A stretch of 64,000 nt of DNA. Source: PHBD01 sp964578535. GTDB taxonomy: Bacteria; Desulfobacterota; Syntrophia; Syntrophales; PHBD01. This document shows positions 34,008 through 42,423 of the stretch, one piece after another. The DNA lies in contig CAZODI010000009.1 of assembly GCA_964578535.1 (NCBI GenBank), positions 29,512 through 93,511 of the forward strand. Reading direction: 5' to 3'. Position 1 is the stretch's first letter, and each line of letters starts with the position of its first letter. The notes beneath the pieces were generated by a model that was given only the letters and a program-made list of their open reading frames with translations, searched no databases and was not told the origin of the DNA. Position numbers and translations under genes: made by a program.

Positions 34008-34829
34008 ATGCCGGTTGAAGCACGCTGGATGGGGACAGCCCATATCGAACTCTATTTCGACGGCCGCGTCGTGCTGATCGACCCCTATCTGACAAGGCCG
34101 TCGAAGCGCTCGATCTTCATCCACCCTCTCGAACCGGATCCCGGGGCCGTCCGGTCCTACCTTGACGGCCTGGAGGGCGATGTCCGGGCCGTCCTCGCGG
34201 GCCACACCCACTTTGATCATGCGCTGGACATCCCGGAGGTTGCACGTCGTACCGATGCAATGCTCATCGGCAGCATAAGTCTCGACACCCTTCTGGGCAT
34301 ATCCGGCCAGCCAGGCCGCGTGACGGTCTGCCGTCCCCAGGAGCGGACGGTCCTCGACGACCGGCTTGCGGTGACGATGATTCCCTCGATGCACGGCCTC
34401 GTCCTCTCCCGGCTGCTTCTCATGGAGGGGGAGATCGATGGGGCCCGGAGACCGCCGCTCAGAGCGAACCAATACCGGCTCGGTTCCATGTATGCCGTGA
34501 AGGTGGAACTGGGCGGGGTTACGTTCCTCCACGTCGGGAGCGCCGGGTTTCTGGAGGAGGAGTTTTCGGGGCACACCTGCGATGTGCTCTTTCTCTGTGC
34601 TCCCGGATGGAAGAAATGGCCGGGCTATCCCGAGCGGCTCCTTGAAATCGTCGAGCCTGCCTGCGTCGTACCGTTTCACTATGACGACTTCTCGCTTCCC
34701 CTTGTTCCGGGCGCGGATTTCCGGACAATCCGGTCCGCGGACCTTGAAGGATTGACGGCAAGACTGAAGAAGAGCAGGGCCGGCATGGAAACCCGGTTCC
34801 TGGTGCCGGGGAGGAAGGTCCTGTTTTGA
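34008..34829 (+). CDS. Metallo-beta-lactamase-fold hydrolase
   Basis: A 273-residue MBL-fold protein of the UlaG-like type. The metal motif AGHTHFDHALDIPEV (H-x-H-x-D-H) is clear, preceded by GTAHIELYFDGRVVLIDPYL and followed by FLHVGSAGFLEEEF, with a final VVPFHYDDFSLP. Substrates of this group range from lactones to phosphodiesters and cannot be told here. The ATG at 34008 follows GGGGGAGGAAACC. Confidence 0.83.
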   Translation: MPVEARWMGTAHIELYFDGRVVLIDPYLTRPSKRSIFIHPLEPDPGAVRSYLDGLEGDVRAVLAGHTHFDHALDIPEVARRTDAMLIGSISLDTLLGISGQPGRVTVCRPQERTVLDDRLAVTMIPSMHGLVLSRLLLMEGEIDGARRPPLRANQYRLGSMYAVKVELGGVTFLHVGSAGFLEEEFSGHTCDVLFLCAPGWKKWPGYPERLLEIVEPACVVPFHYDDFSLPLVPGADFRTIRSADLEGLTARLKKSRAGMETRFLVPGRKVLF

Positions 34830-35151
34830 CCTGGACAGCACATTAGAATCGCAGAATAGGGGATGATGAATGCCCCCATGAAAACCAGATCGGAGATTTT
34901 TTTAAAGAAGCGGAAATCCTGCCGGGGATTTGTTACATCTGACGCTGGAAAGCCGGAGGGTGTCGTGTAGGATGCCGGTATTATTTGTGTCACCGGAATT
35001 ATTTGATCGAGAAGCGGTTTCAGACATTTTTCCTGGGGGGACAATGAAAAGCGGGATCGTAAGGCAGAATGGCTGCAAATGCCCGTCCCGTGGATTCCGT
35101 ACATGGGATCATGCCATGAATTCCTTCCGGTCCGGAGAACAGGAGGTCCTC
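34830..35151. other. Intergenic region before the TPR gene
   Basis: 322 bp without a gene. The one visible structure is a direct repeat, CCGGTATTATTTG (34975-34987) and CCGGAATTATTTG (34993-35005), with an 18-bp period. This spacing could be two tandem regulator sites on one face of the helix. The region is open in the frame of the TPR gene back to 34930, but the sequence looks non-coding. Confidence 0.35.
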
Positions 35152-36696
35152 ATGAAAGCCTTTCTCGGGATTTTTCTTGCATGTTTGCTGTTCCTTCCAG
35201 CCTGCGTCCAGGCGGACACGCAAACAATCACCCACACGGTCAAGCAGCCCTTCGGAGGCAGCCAATCGCCCGACGACGCACGCATTGCAGCGATTGCCAA
35301 GGCGAAGCGGGAAGCGCTGGAGATGGCAGGGACCTATATCGAGAGCCTTACGGTTGTGAAGGACAGCACCGTCGCAAAGGATGAAATCCTTGCCCTGGCC
35401 GCCGGCGTGCTCAAGGCGGAGGTGATTTCCCAGGAGAACTATCATACGAAAGACAGCTTCGGGATTGAGGTTGTCGTCAAGGTGCTGGTGGACACGTCTC
35501 TGCTGGAAAGCAGGGTCCGAAAACTTCTTCGCGACAGAACCTATCTGGACCAGCTCAATCAGGCCAGGAAAAGGGAAAAGCAGTTGCTGGACCAGGTGGC
35601 CAGGCTGGAAGATGAGAACCGGCGACTCACGGCGAAAAAAGAAAGTCCCGAGAAGCTGAAAAAGCAGTTCCGGGAAGTATCGCGGGAGCTGTCGGCGGTG
35701 GACTGGTACAAACAGGCATCGGCACAATGGCAGCTTACGATTTCCAGCGCACACGGCATGTCCTATCCATCGCAAATCGCCGAAGGCGGCCGGAAGGCTG
35801 TGGAATATCTGTCCACGGCCATCAAGCTGAAGCCTGATTACAGCGAGGCATATGCCTTGCGGGGGGATATCTATTCTGCAACCGGTCGGGAAGCTCAGGC
35901 CGCGGGCGATTATAAAAAAGTGATCCAGCTCGAAAAGCCGAAAGACGCTTTCGGATACTTGAGAAGAAGTTCCGCCTATGCCGGGCTCAGCAATTATCAG
36001 AAAGCCATTCAGGACAATGATGAGGCGATCCGGCTGCAGCCGGACAACCCTTTTTTGTATTCCAAGCGAGGGCTTCTTTTCGTCAGAATGAAGCAATACA
36101 AGCTCGCGGTGAAAAGCTTCGACGAAGCGATCCGAAGGGCGCCCGACAACACACTCGCCTATCATTCGAGGGGGCTTGCCTACGCAAGGCTCGGTCAGCA
36201 TCAGAATGCCGTCGGGGACTACAGCGAAGCGATTCGTCTGAAACCGGATTCGGCCGATCTGTACTCCAGCCGTGGAGGTTCCTATGCGTCACTGCGGATT
36301 TACGATCGGGCGATCGACGATTACAGCAAGGCCATCTCCCTTCAGAAAGACTACTCGTATTATCTGTCGAGGGGCAATGCATATGGCATTACCGGACAAT
36401 CCGACCGGGCAATCCGCGATTTCGACCAGGTGATCCTGCTGAAGCCGGACAGTGCCGAGGCCTACTTCCTGAGAGGCCTGGAATACATGGGGATGAAGCG
36501 GTATCACCAGTCCGTCATGGACTTCGATCAGGCGATCCGGCTGAAACCAGATCATGCCGGATCTTACAGCCAGCGAGGCTATGCACTTTTCTTTCTGGGC
36601 AACACGCGGGAAAGCTGCCGATCCTTCATCAAGGCCTGCCAGTTGGGGAAATGCACAGGGTACGAAGCGATGAAGGGCAAACTGCGATGTAACTGA
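35152..36696 (+). CDS. Exported tetratricopeptide (TPR) repeat protein
   Basis: A 514-residue protein with a signal peptide ending VQA (about residue 21). The next domain (about 22-130: DARIAAIAKAKREALEMAGTYIESL) resembles the LPP20/FlgT-type N-terminal fold, then a short coiled coil (LLDQVARLEDENRRLTAKK). From about 210 on, eight or more TPRs follow, with repeats such as KAIQDNDEAIRLQPDNPFLYSKRGLLF. TPR arrays bind other proteins, so it is a likely envelope scaffold. The ATG at 35152 follows AGGAGGTCCTC. Confidence 0.88.
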   Translation: MKAFLGIFLACLLFLPACVQADTQTITHTVKQPFGGSQSPDDARIAAIAKAKREALEMAGTYIESLTVVKDSTVAKDEILALAAGVLKAEVISQENYHTKDSFGIEVVVKVLVDTSLLESRVRKLLRDRTYLDQLNQARKREKQLLDQVARLEDENRRLTAKKESPEKLKKQFREVSRELSAVDWYKQASAQWQLTISSAHGMSYPSQIAEGGRKAVEYLSTAIKLKPDYSEAYALRGDIYSATGREAQAAGDYKKVIQLEKPKDAFGYLRRSSAYAGLSNYQKAIQDNDEAIRLQPDNPFLYSKRGLLFVRMKQYKLAVKSFDEAIRRAPDNTLAYHSRGLAYARLGQHQNAVGDYSEAIRLKPDSADLYSSRGGSYASLRIYDRAIDDYSKAISLQKDYSYYLSRGNAYGITGQSDRAIRDFDQVILLKPDSAEAYFLRGLEYMGMKRYHQSVMDFDQAIRLKPDHAGSYSQRGYALFFLGNTRESCRSFIKACQLGKCTGYEAMKGKLRCN

Positions 36697-36808
36697 ACCG
36701 GAGCATTGCCTTCCGGATTTCATTCCGCCCCCACCGGCCCGCAGAAAAAACCGTACTCCCCGGGATCGAGGGGAACCTGATCGACGATTTGTCTGCCGGA
36801 GCGACACC

Positions 36809-37462
36809 ATGAAAAGAGACCTTTGGCTGCTCTTTTTCCTGGCCCTGCTGTCGGCGGGATTCCTGATGAATCCCGATGCAGCGGCTGCGGGCGCCGGGGA
36901 TCGAAACGGATCGGAATCGTGCATCATGCAGATCCGCGTTACAAGGGCACAGAATCCTTTCCGGGAATGGGACGCCGGAAGCTCCCGATCGGGGAATCCT
37001 GGTTCCATCGTGCAGGCTGCCGATCTTACCGCGGAATCCTTCGATGCTGTTCCATTCCTCGCCCGGTATGCCGTCCGTGGTGCCATGCTCATGGGCATTC
37101 GAAAGACAACGCGCGAGCCTGTCGTGTCGGGGAAATACTTCACCCCCCTGGCGAGGGTGGACGCAACCCGGATTCGTCCCGGACAGAGGACGGAGATAGG
37201 GAAAATCCTGGATCTTTCCCCGTTTCCGCTCACGCTTCGGGACATCGCCCTTTTTCTCCTCGAATCGCAGGTGATTGCGACGTACTGGCATGTGGAGTCG
37301 GCGATCTGTCTCGCCCGCGAGGAGGATGCGGCCGGTGTGTACAGTGCCTCTTTTCGGGGCATCCACAAGTATTATACCAATCAATACAACGAAGAGACGC
37401 TCGCTTTCATGGTATCCGTCGACAGGAAGACCGGGACCGTCACGCTGGTCGGCGGCCCATAG
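36809..37462 (+). CDS. Exported protein of unknown function
   Basis: A 217-residue protein with a clear signal peptide (KRDLWLLFFLALLSAGFL, ending near residue 27). I recognise no family in the mature part. It contains two cysteines (ESCIMQIRV, ESAICLARE) and ends with an amphipathic strand region (FMVSVDRKTGTVTLVG). It follows the TPR gene by 112 bp and precedes a small DUF4124-like gene, in a run of exported proteins. Confidence 0.62.
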   Translation: MKRDLWLLFFLALLSAGFLMNPDAAAAGAGDRNGSESCIMQIRVTRAQNPFREWDAGSSRSGNPGSIVQAADLTAESFDAVPFLARYAVRGAMLMGIRKTTREPVVSGKYFTPLARVDATRIRPGQRTEIGKILDLSPFPLTLRDIALFLLESQVIATYWHVESAICLAREEDAAGVYSASFRGIHKYYTNQYNEETLAFMVSVDRKTGTVTLVGGP

Positions 37463-37596
37463 GCGAGGGAGGACCAGGCGGCCGGCCTGGAACGCGACGG
37501 GATGAGGCAGGGGATGCCATGGAATGGCCGAGTCGGTTCGACTGGGGGATTCAGGTTCTGTACAAGGTTTGTCTTGGCCATTTGCAGGGGATCAGC

Positions 37597-37929
37597 ATGA
37601 AACGAAGATATTTTGTCTTTGTGTTCGTGATCGTTCTTGCCTCCGTACCGTCATGGGCGGGCGAGATTTTTACGTATATTGACGAACAGGGCAACACGGT
37701 CATCTCGGATACCCCTCCTCCCCGAAATCCGAAAATCGTCATCAAACACCGTGAACCCAGTGACGCGTTCACGGACGAGGACCGACAGGCGCTGGAGAAG
37801 GAGCGCGCTTCGAGGCGGAAATCCTGGGAAGAGGAAAAGACGAAAAGAGAAGGAGAACGTCCGGGGAAGGGGGAAGACGAAGGGATGTTGAAGAAAGAAG
37901 AGGAAAAGAAAACGCCCGATTCCAGATGA
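37597..37929 (+). CDS. Small exported DUF4124-domain protein
   Basis: A 110-residue protein with a signal peptide (about 1-21) and the DUF4124 core GEIFTYIDEQGNTVISDTPPP, followed by a highly charged tail (EKERASRRKSWEEEKTKREGERPGKG). The DUF4124 fold is common in gammaproteobacterial envelope proteins; the function is unknown. The ATG at 37597 is the only start that gives a signal peptide. A relative with the same plan is encoded at 43361. Confidence 0.72.
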   Translation: MKRRYFVFVFVIVLASVPSWAGEIFTYIDEQGNTVISDTPPPRNPKIVIKHREPSDAFTDEDRQALEKERASRRKSWEEEKTKREGERPGKGEDEGMLKKEEEKKTPDSR

Positions 37930-38017
37930 TGAGCGTATGGGGTTTCATCAGCTGTTTGTGTCGAATCCGGCATTCCCGTCTCCCAGGACCGGTTCAGGGG
38001 ACGTCCTGTCATGGTTC

Positions 38018-38656
38018 ATGATGCGAAACCGCAATGATATAAAATGGTTGATTGTGATTCTGCTTGTGGTGGCCGTTGCGGGTATTGCCTGCACCCCGGC
38101 CATTGAGGCCTCCGACAGGAACGGACGGCCGGTCGAAGGGACGCCGCGTTTCATCATTGCACCCTTTGACGGGGCTCCGAAATATCCGTTCACAAAAGAC
38201 GAAGCCATCCAGTGCGGTCACTGGAGAGCCGGATCCCAAGACTACCCTTATTTTGGCGCTCCGAGAAACGGGAACAGCAGAAAGCATGCGGGAGTCGATC
38301 TGTATCCCGTCAACGGAGCGGGTACGCCGGTCCGGGCGATCCGGGACGGAAAGGTAATCCGGACGGCCCCCTTTTACACGAGGCGAAACGGGGAGATAAC
38401 CCATGCGGTGCTGGTCGATCATGTCGAGTTCGTCGTGAATTACGCTGAATTGAGAGCGCCGGCCCTCAGGGCGGGCCATATCGTGAAGCAGGGCCAGACG
38501 ATCGGCGTTGTAAGCGGTACGAAGCAGCTTCATTTGGAGCTTTATCTGCCGGGTACCGACAAATGGGAGTCCTGGTACGATAGCAAACCACCAAACCTGT
38601 TGGATCCGACAGACATGATGACCGGAGTTTTCGGGCGAGAATCTGCAGTCGAGTGA
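38018..38656 (+). CDS. M23-type (LytM-like) peptidase domain protein, membrane-anchored
   Basis: A roughly 212-residue protein. One hydrophobic segment (WLIVILLVVAVAGIA) precedes a lysostaphin-like domain: KHAGVDLYPVNGAGTPVRAIRDGKV (H-x3-D zinc ligands) and LVDHVEFVVNYAEL, then GTKQLHLELYLPG. In the last motif the standard H-x-H reads HLE, so one zinc ligand may be changed and activity is uncertain. If active it would cut peptidoglycan cross-links. The start is uncertain: in-frame ATGs at 37937, 38018 and 38021; I favour 38018 because the membrane segment follows closely. Confidence 0.72.
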   Translation: MMRNRNDIKWLIVILLVVAVAGIACTPAIEASDRNGRPVEGTPRFIIAPFDGAPKYPFTKDEAIQCGHWRAGSQDYPYFGAPRNGNSRKHAGVDLYPVNGAGTPVRAIRDGKVIRTAPFYTRRNGEITHAVLVDHVEFVVNYAELRAPALRAGHIVKQGQTIGVVSGTKQLHLELYLPGTDKWESWYDSKPPNLLDPTDMMTGVFGRESAVE

Positions 38657-39149
38657 TCGTCACCTCTTCCGGGGCCCTCCCGGATGCATCCCGGCAGGAA
38701 TCCTTCGCCCTGTGAACCAGTGGGAATACTGCCGGCCCACCTGTGTCTCCCAACCCATCCCTGGTTTTCCTTCACGGCTTTTAGAGATTTTTGCCACTGT
38801 ATCGACAGGCCGGACCCTTTCCCGGAACCAGACCTGATTCCATACGGAAGCCTCTTGACGAAAACTGTCGAGACATCGACGGTGGTGTCCATATAGCGAC
38901 ACATGACCATATTTTGCCGGGAACATCTGGGGTTTTTGATTTCCGGTCAATGGTAACACAATGAGATAATTAATGATTTTGGCTAACAGTCTTTGGCATT
39001 CATTGTGCGTAAGAGATGGGATGCCGTGATGGGTGCCATTCAAAACCACCGGCCCCATCTGGATGGGCAAAACATGCATGGAATTCGGGATTTAAGCCGC
39101 TTTCGGATGCAAGGTGTAACAGTCACATGAAAGAGAGGAGGCAATAGGA
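38657..39149. other. Intergenic region before the DUF35/thiolase operon, with inverted repeats
   Basis: 493 bp without a convincing gene. It holds a perfect inverted repeat GTCGA-gaca-TCGAC (38867-38880), a second one GTGTC-n8-GACAC (38885-38902) and a sigma-54-like box at 38993. Both inverted repeats could be regulator sites for the operon that starts at 39150. Confidence 0.45.
38993..39009 (+). promoter_or_regulatory. Possible sigma-54 (RpoN) promoter of the DUF35/thiolase operon
   Basis: TTGGCATTCATTGTGC has the invariant GG (38995-38996) and GC (39007-39008) separated by exactly 10 bases, and TTGGCAT is one base from the consensus -24 box. The -12 side (GTGC for TTGC) is weaker. It lies about 140 bp before the first ATG. 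Confidence 0.4.
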
Positions 39150-39617
39150 ATGGCCGACGTGTTCAAGGGTGTTGAACCGATCATTTACAACAGCAAGATC
39201 AGCGTTCCCTACAGCTGGTGGGCAGGCGATACCGCAAGCAGGTTTTTCATCAGCCTGAGGGACGACCGGAAGATCATCGCCCCGCGCTGCGGGACGTGCA
39301 AGAAAGTATTCATGCCGCCCCGCAAGACCTGTCCGGAATGCTTCACGGAAAACACGGAATGGATCGACGTGTCCAGCGAGGGAACCGTGGTTTCCTACAG
39401 CGTCGCCCGGCGCCCGTTGGAGGCGATCCCGGCGGACAAGAAGATTCCCGTCATCTGGGGGCTCATCAAGCTGGATGGGGCCGACACCGCCCTGCTCCAT
39501 TACCTGGGCGACGTGAAACCCGAAGAAGTCCGTATCGGCATGCGCGTGAAAGCGGTTTTTGCCGACTCCCGGACGGGAACCATCCGTGACATCTCACATT
39601 TCAAGCCGGTCAAGTAG
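39150..39617 (+). CDS. DUF35 zinc-ribbon/OB-fold protein, partner of a thiolase (first copy)
   Basis: A 155-residue protein. The zinc ribbon APRCGTCKKVFMPPRKTCPECF has the four Cys of a C-x2-C-n-C-x2-C knuckle, then an OB fold (GTVVSYSVARRPLE ... GMRVKAVFADSRTGTIRDISHFKPV). DUF35 proteins form complexes with thiolase-fold enzymes and channel acyl-CoA, as in archaeal HMG-CoA synthase complexes, BbsA of benzylsuccinate oxidation and ChsH2 of steroid degradation. Its ATG at 39150 follows GAGAGGAGGCAATAGG. The thiolase gene starts 9 bp after its stop. Confidence 0.88.
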   Translation: MADVFKGVEPIIYNSKISVPYSWWAGDTASRFFISLRDDRKIIAPRCGTCKKVFMPPRKTCPECFTENTEWIDVSSEGTVVSYSVARRPLEAIPADKKIPVIWGLIKLDGADTALLHYLGDVKPEEVRIGMRVKAVFADSRTGTIRDISHFKPVK

Positions 39618-39626
39618 GGAGGAACC

Positions 39627-40772
39627 ATGGATAAGGCAGCAATCATCGGCGTCGGAATGACGAAAATAGAGGCGAACAAAGAAAGGGATACCTTTGCCGA
39701 CATGGCCTGGGAAGCAGTGAACAAGGCCCTGGCGGATGCGGGCATGACCATCGATGACATCGACAATGTCATCACGACCTCCAGCGACTTCTGGGACGGC
39801 CGTACCATCTCCTGCATGGCCGTAGCCGATGCCAGCGGCGCGGCGGACAAGAACACCTCCTGCGTGGAGGGCGACGGGACTTATGGCGCTTTTTACGGTT
39901 ACGCCCGCGCCCTGTCGGGCTCCTACAAAACGACACTGGTCACGGGCCACTCGAAGGGTTCCCAGTGCGTCTCCAGCCTGATCACCAATTCGGCCTTCGA
40001 TCCGATCTACGAACGGGGGCTGGGCATGGACATGGTCACGGCGTGCGCGATGCAGGCCAATGCCTACATGGACCGGACCGGGCTGAAGCCGGAAGACATG
40101 GCCCCGGTCTCGATCAAGAACCACGGAAATGCGCTCAAGAATCCCCTGGCGCAGCTTCCCATGAAACTGACCCTTGACGATGTCATGAAGTCCGAGATGA
40201 TCGCGGATCCCCTGCGCAAGCTCGACTGCTCGCCCGTGTCGGACGGGTGCTGTGCCGTGATCATCGCCCACGAGTCGGTGGCCGCGAAATTCAAGCAGCA
40301 GCCCGTCTGGATCAAGGGGCTGTCCTTCTGTACGGATCATTTCTTCTTCGGAGACCGCGACCTGGCCCGGAGCAATTCCCTCGTCGAGGCCGCCAAAAAT
40401 GCCTACGGCATGGCCGGGATCAAGGACCCGAAGAAAGAGATCGACGTGGTGGAGCTCTACGACGCCTTCACCTACCAGGAACTGCTCTGGCTCGAAGAGA
40501 TGGGGCTGGCGGAATACGGAAAGGCGGCGGGTCTTCTCAAGGCGGGACACTTCAATATGGACGGTCCCCTGCCCGTGAATCCCTCGGGCGGCCTGCTGGC
40601 GGGACACCCTGTGATCGCCGCCGGGTTGTATCGCATTGCGGAAGTCGTCCTGCAGCTGCGTGGTGACGCCGGGGCGCATCAGGTGAAGAAAGCGAAAACC
40701 GGCCTTGCCCATGGCGTGAACGGTCTCTGCGGTCAGTCACACTGCGTCTGGATTCTGGACAAGGAAAGGTAG
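39627..40772 (+). CDS. Thiolase-fold enzyme with intact Cys/His active site
   Basis: A 381-residue SCP2-type thiolase. The nucleophile Cys79 lies in KNTSCVEGDGTYG, His327 in PSGGLLAGHPVIAAG, and cysteines 368 and 373 in GLCGQSHCVWIL could serve as the second base. It should cleave or form beta-keto acyl-CoA thioesters. The DUF35 gene directly upstream gives a two-subunit arrangement as in BbsAB (benzoylsuccinyl-CoA thiolase). No other bss/bbs genes are in view, so the substrate stays open. It precedes a second, inactive-looking thiolase gene by 11 bp. Confidence 0.88.
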   Translation: MDKAAIIGVGMTKIEANKERDTFADMAWEAVNKALADAGMTIDDIDNVITTSSDFWDGRTISCMAVADASGAADKNTSCVEGDGTYGAFYGYARALSGSYKTTLVTGHSKGSQCVSSLITNSAFDPIYERGLGMDMVTACAMQANAYMDRTGLKPEDMAPVSIKNHGNALKNPLAQLPMKLTLDDVMKSEMIADPLRKLDCSPVSDGCCAVIIAHESVAAKFKQQPVWIKGLSFCTDHFFFGDRDLARSNSLVEAAKNAYGMAGIKDPKKEIDVVELYDAFTYQELLWLEEMGLAEYGKAAGLLKAGHFNMDGPLPVNPSGGLLAGHPVIAAGLYRIAEVVLQLRGDAGAHQVKKAKTGLAHGVNGLCGQSHCVWILDKER

Positions 40773-40783
40773 GAGGTAAAACC

Positions 40784-41941
40784 ATGGCGAAACGAGTTGC
40801 AATCGTGGGGACGGGACAGACCTTCCACAAGAGCCATCGGCCGGATGTGAACGGCCAGGAACTCATCAATGAGGCGGTTCAGCGCGCGCTGGCTGATGCC
40901 AACCTGAAGATGAAGGATATCAATGCCATCCTGATCGGCAATATGGATCACTTTGAAGGAATCAACTATGTGGACTGCTGGAGCGTTGATGGCTCCGGCG
41001 GTGTCATGAAGCCGGTCATCAAGATCACCACCGGTGGCACAACGGGTGCATCCCTGGCCATCGGGGGCTACCATATGGTCGCTTCCGGCATGTTCGAGAA
41101 AGTCCTGATCATCGGCTGGGAGAAGAACTCCGAGTCCGACACGACCGGTGCCATCACGACGGCCTTCGATCCCATCTGGGACCGGCAGGTCTTCGCCGGT
41201 GCCATCTCGGGGCTCGCCGCCGAGGCCCAGGGCTATATGGCCCGTTTCGGCGCCTGCGACCGTGATGCGGCGCGCGTATCCGTGCGCGATCGGAAGCATG
41301 CGACGAACAATCCCCACGCGCAGCTCCGGAAAGAGGTGACGCTGGAAGAGGTGCTGGCCTCCCCGATGCTGGCGGACCCGATCCATCTGCTCGACGTCTG
41401 CCCCCGGACGGACGGTGCCTGCGCGGTCATCATGGCCAACGAGGACGTCGCCGGAAAGATCTGCTCCGTACCGGACTGGATCTGGGCCACCGCTGCCCGC
41501 CACTCGTACACCTATCTCGGCGACGGCGACTGGGGCCGGCTGACGAGTATGGAAAAATGCGCCAAGGAGATCTGGAAGAAAACGGGGATCAAGGAGCCGC
41601 GGAAAGAGATCGACGTCATCGAGATGTATCAGCCCTATTCCTTTGCCGGGCTCATCTGGATCGAAGACATGGGCATCGTCGGCCATGGCGAGGCGCCCCA
41701 GTACATCTGGGACGGCAACACCGACATGGGCGGGGAGCTTCCCGTCAATCCCTCCGGCGGCGTCATCGCCTGCAACCCCATCGGGGCGACCGGACTGATC
41801 CGCTGCGCGGAAGCGGCGATGCAAGTCATGGGCAAGGCGGATGCGCGGCAGGTGCCGGACGTTAATTTTGCCGTCAGCACCGGCTTCGGGGGCTGTATGT
41901 GGACCGATATGCTCCTTCACGGGAAGAGAAAACCCAATTGA
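40784..41941 (+). CDS. Thiolase-fold protein lacking the nucleophile Cys and active-site His
   Basis: A 385-residue homologue of the preceding thiolase. By alignment, the Cys79 position is Thr83 (KITTGGTTGAS) and the GHP motif reads ACNPIGATG (His to Asn331); the late FGGCMWTDM cysteine (371) remains. Classical thiolysis is therefore unlikely. Related thiolase-like proteins paired with DUF35 partners, such as the Ltp2 steroid retro-aldolases, also lack these residues and split C-C bonds by aldol chemistry. It may be an aldolase or a non-catalytic subunit. A DUF35 gene follows 14 bp downstream. Confidence 0.86.
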   Translation: MAKRVAIVGTGQTFHKSHRPDVNGQELINEAVQRALADANLKMKDINAILIGNMDHFEGINYVDCWSVDGSGGVMKPVIKITTGGTTGASLAIGGYHMVASGMFEKVLIIGWEKNSESDTTGAITTAFDPIWDRQVFAGAISGLAAEAQGYMARFGACDRDAARVSVRDRKHATNNPHAQLRKEVTLEEVLASPMLADPIHLLDVCPRTDGACAVIMANEDVAGKICSVPDWIWATAARHSYTYLGDGDWGRLTSMEKCAKEIWKKTGIKEPRKEIDVIEMYQPYSFAGLIWIEDMGIVGHGEAPQYIWDGNTDMGGELPVNPSGGVIACNPIGATGLIRCAEAAMQVMGKADARQVPDVNFAVSTGFGGCMWTDMLLHGKRKPN

Positions 41942-41955
41942 GAGGTGAATGAATC

Positions 41956-42420
41956 ATGGCTGAAAAAGAACAGTTGATCATTGAATCCGGCGATGCGTCA
42001 CAGCCTTTTGCATACGCAGTGGGGATGCACGGCAGCAAATTTTTCAAGGAAACCCGTGACAACAAGCGCTTCATGGCACTCAAGTGCCCCAAGTGCGGCA
42101 AGGTCTACGTTCCGCCGCGGGGCGTCTGCGGCTCCTGCTTCGTCGAGATGAATGACTGGGTCGAGGTGGGGCCGAAAGGCAGAATCGGCACATTCACCAT
42201 TCTGCGCTTTGCCTTCATCGACCCGGAAACGGGGCAGCAGAAACCCGTTCCTTACGGGTACGGCTTCATCAAGCTCGACGGGGCCGACACGCTGCTGCAG
42301 CATTATATTGATCTGGAGGACGAAAGTAAGGTAAAGATCGGTGCCCGTGTGGAACCCGTGTTTGCAAAGGACCGTAAGGGAAACATCCGGGATGTCGAAT
42401 ATTTTAAGGTCATAGACTGA
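41956..42420 (+). CDS. DUF35 zinc-ribbon/OB-fold protein (second copy)
   Basis: A 154-residue relative of the protein encoded at 39150. The zinc knuckle ALKCPKCGKVYVPPRGVCGSCF retains its four Cys, followed by an OB fold ending GARVEPVFAKDRKGNIRDVEYFKVID. The ATG at 41956 follows GAGAGGTGAATGAATC. The order DUF35-thiolase-thiolase-DUF35 suggests two dimer modules, each DUF35 protein with its adjacent thiolase, or one four-subunit complex. Confidence 0.88.
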   Translation: MAEKEQLIIESGDASQPFAYAVGMHGSKFFKETRDNKRFMALKCPKCGKVYVPPRGVCGSCFVEMNDWVEVGPKGRIGTFTILRFAFIDPETGQQKPVPYGYGFIKLDGADTLLQHYIDLEDESKVKIGARVEPVFAKDRKGNIRDVEYFKVID

Positions 42421-42423
42421 TTC

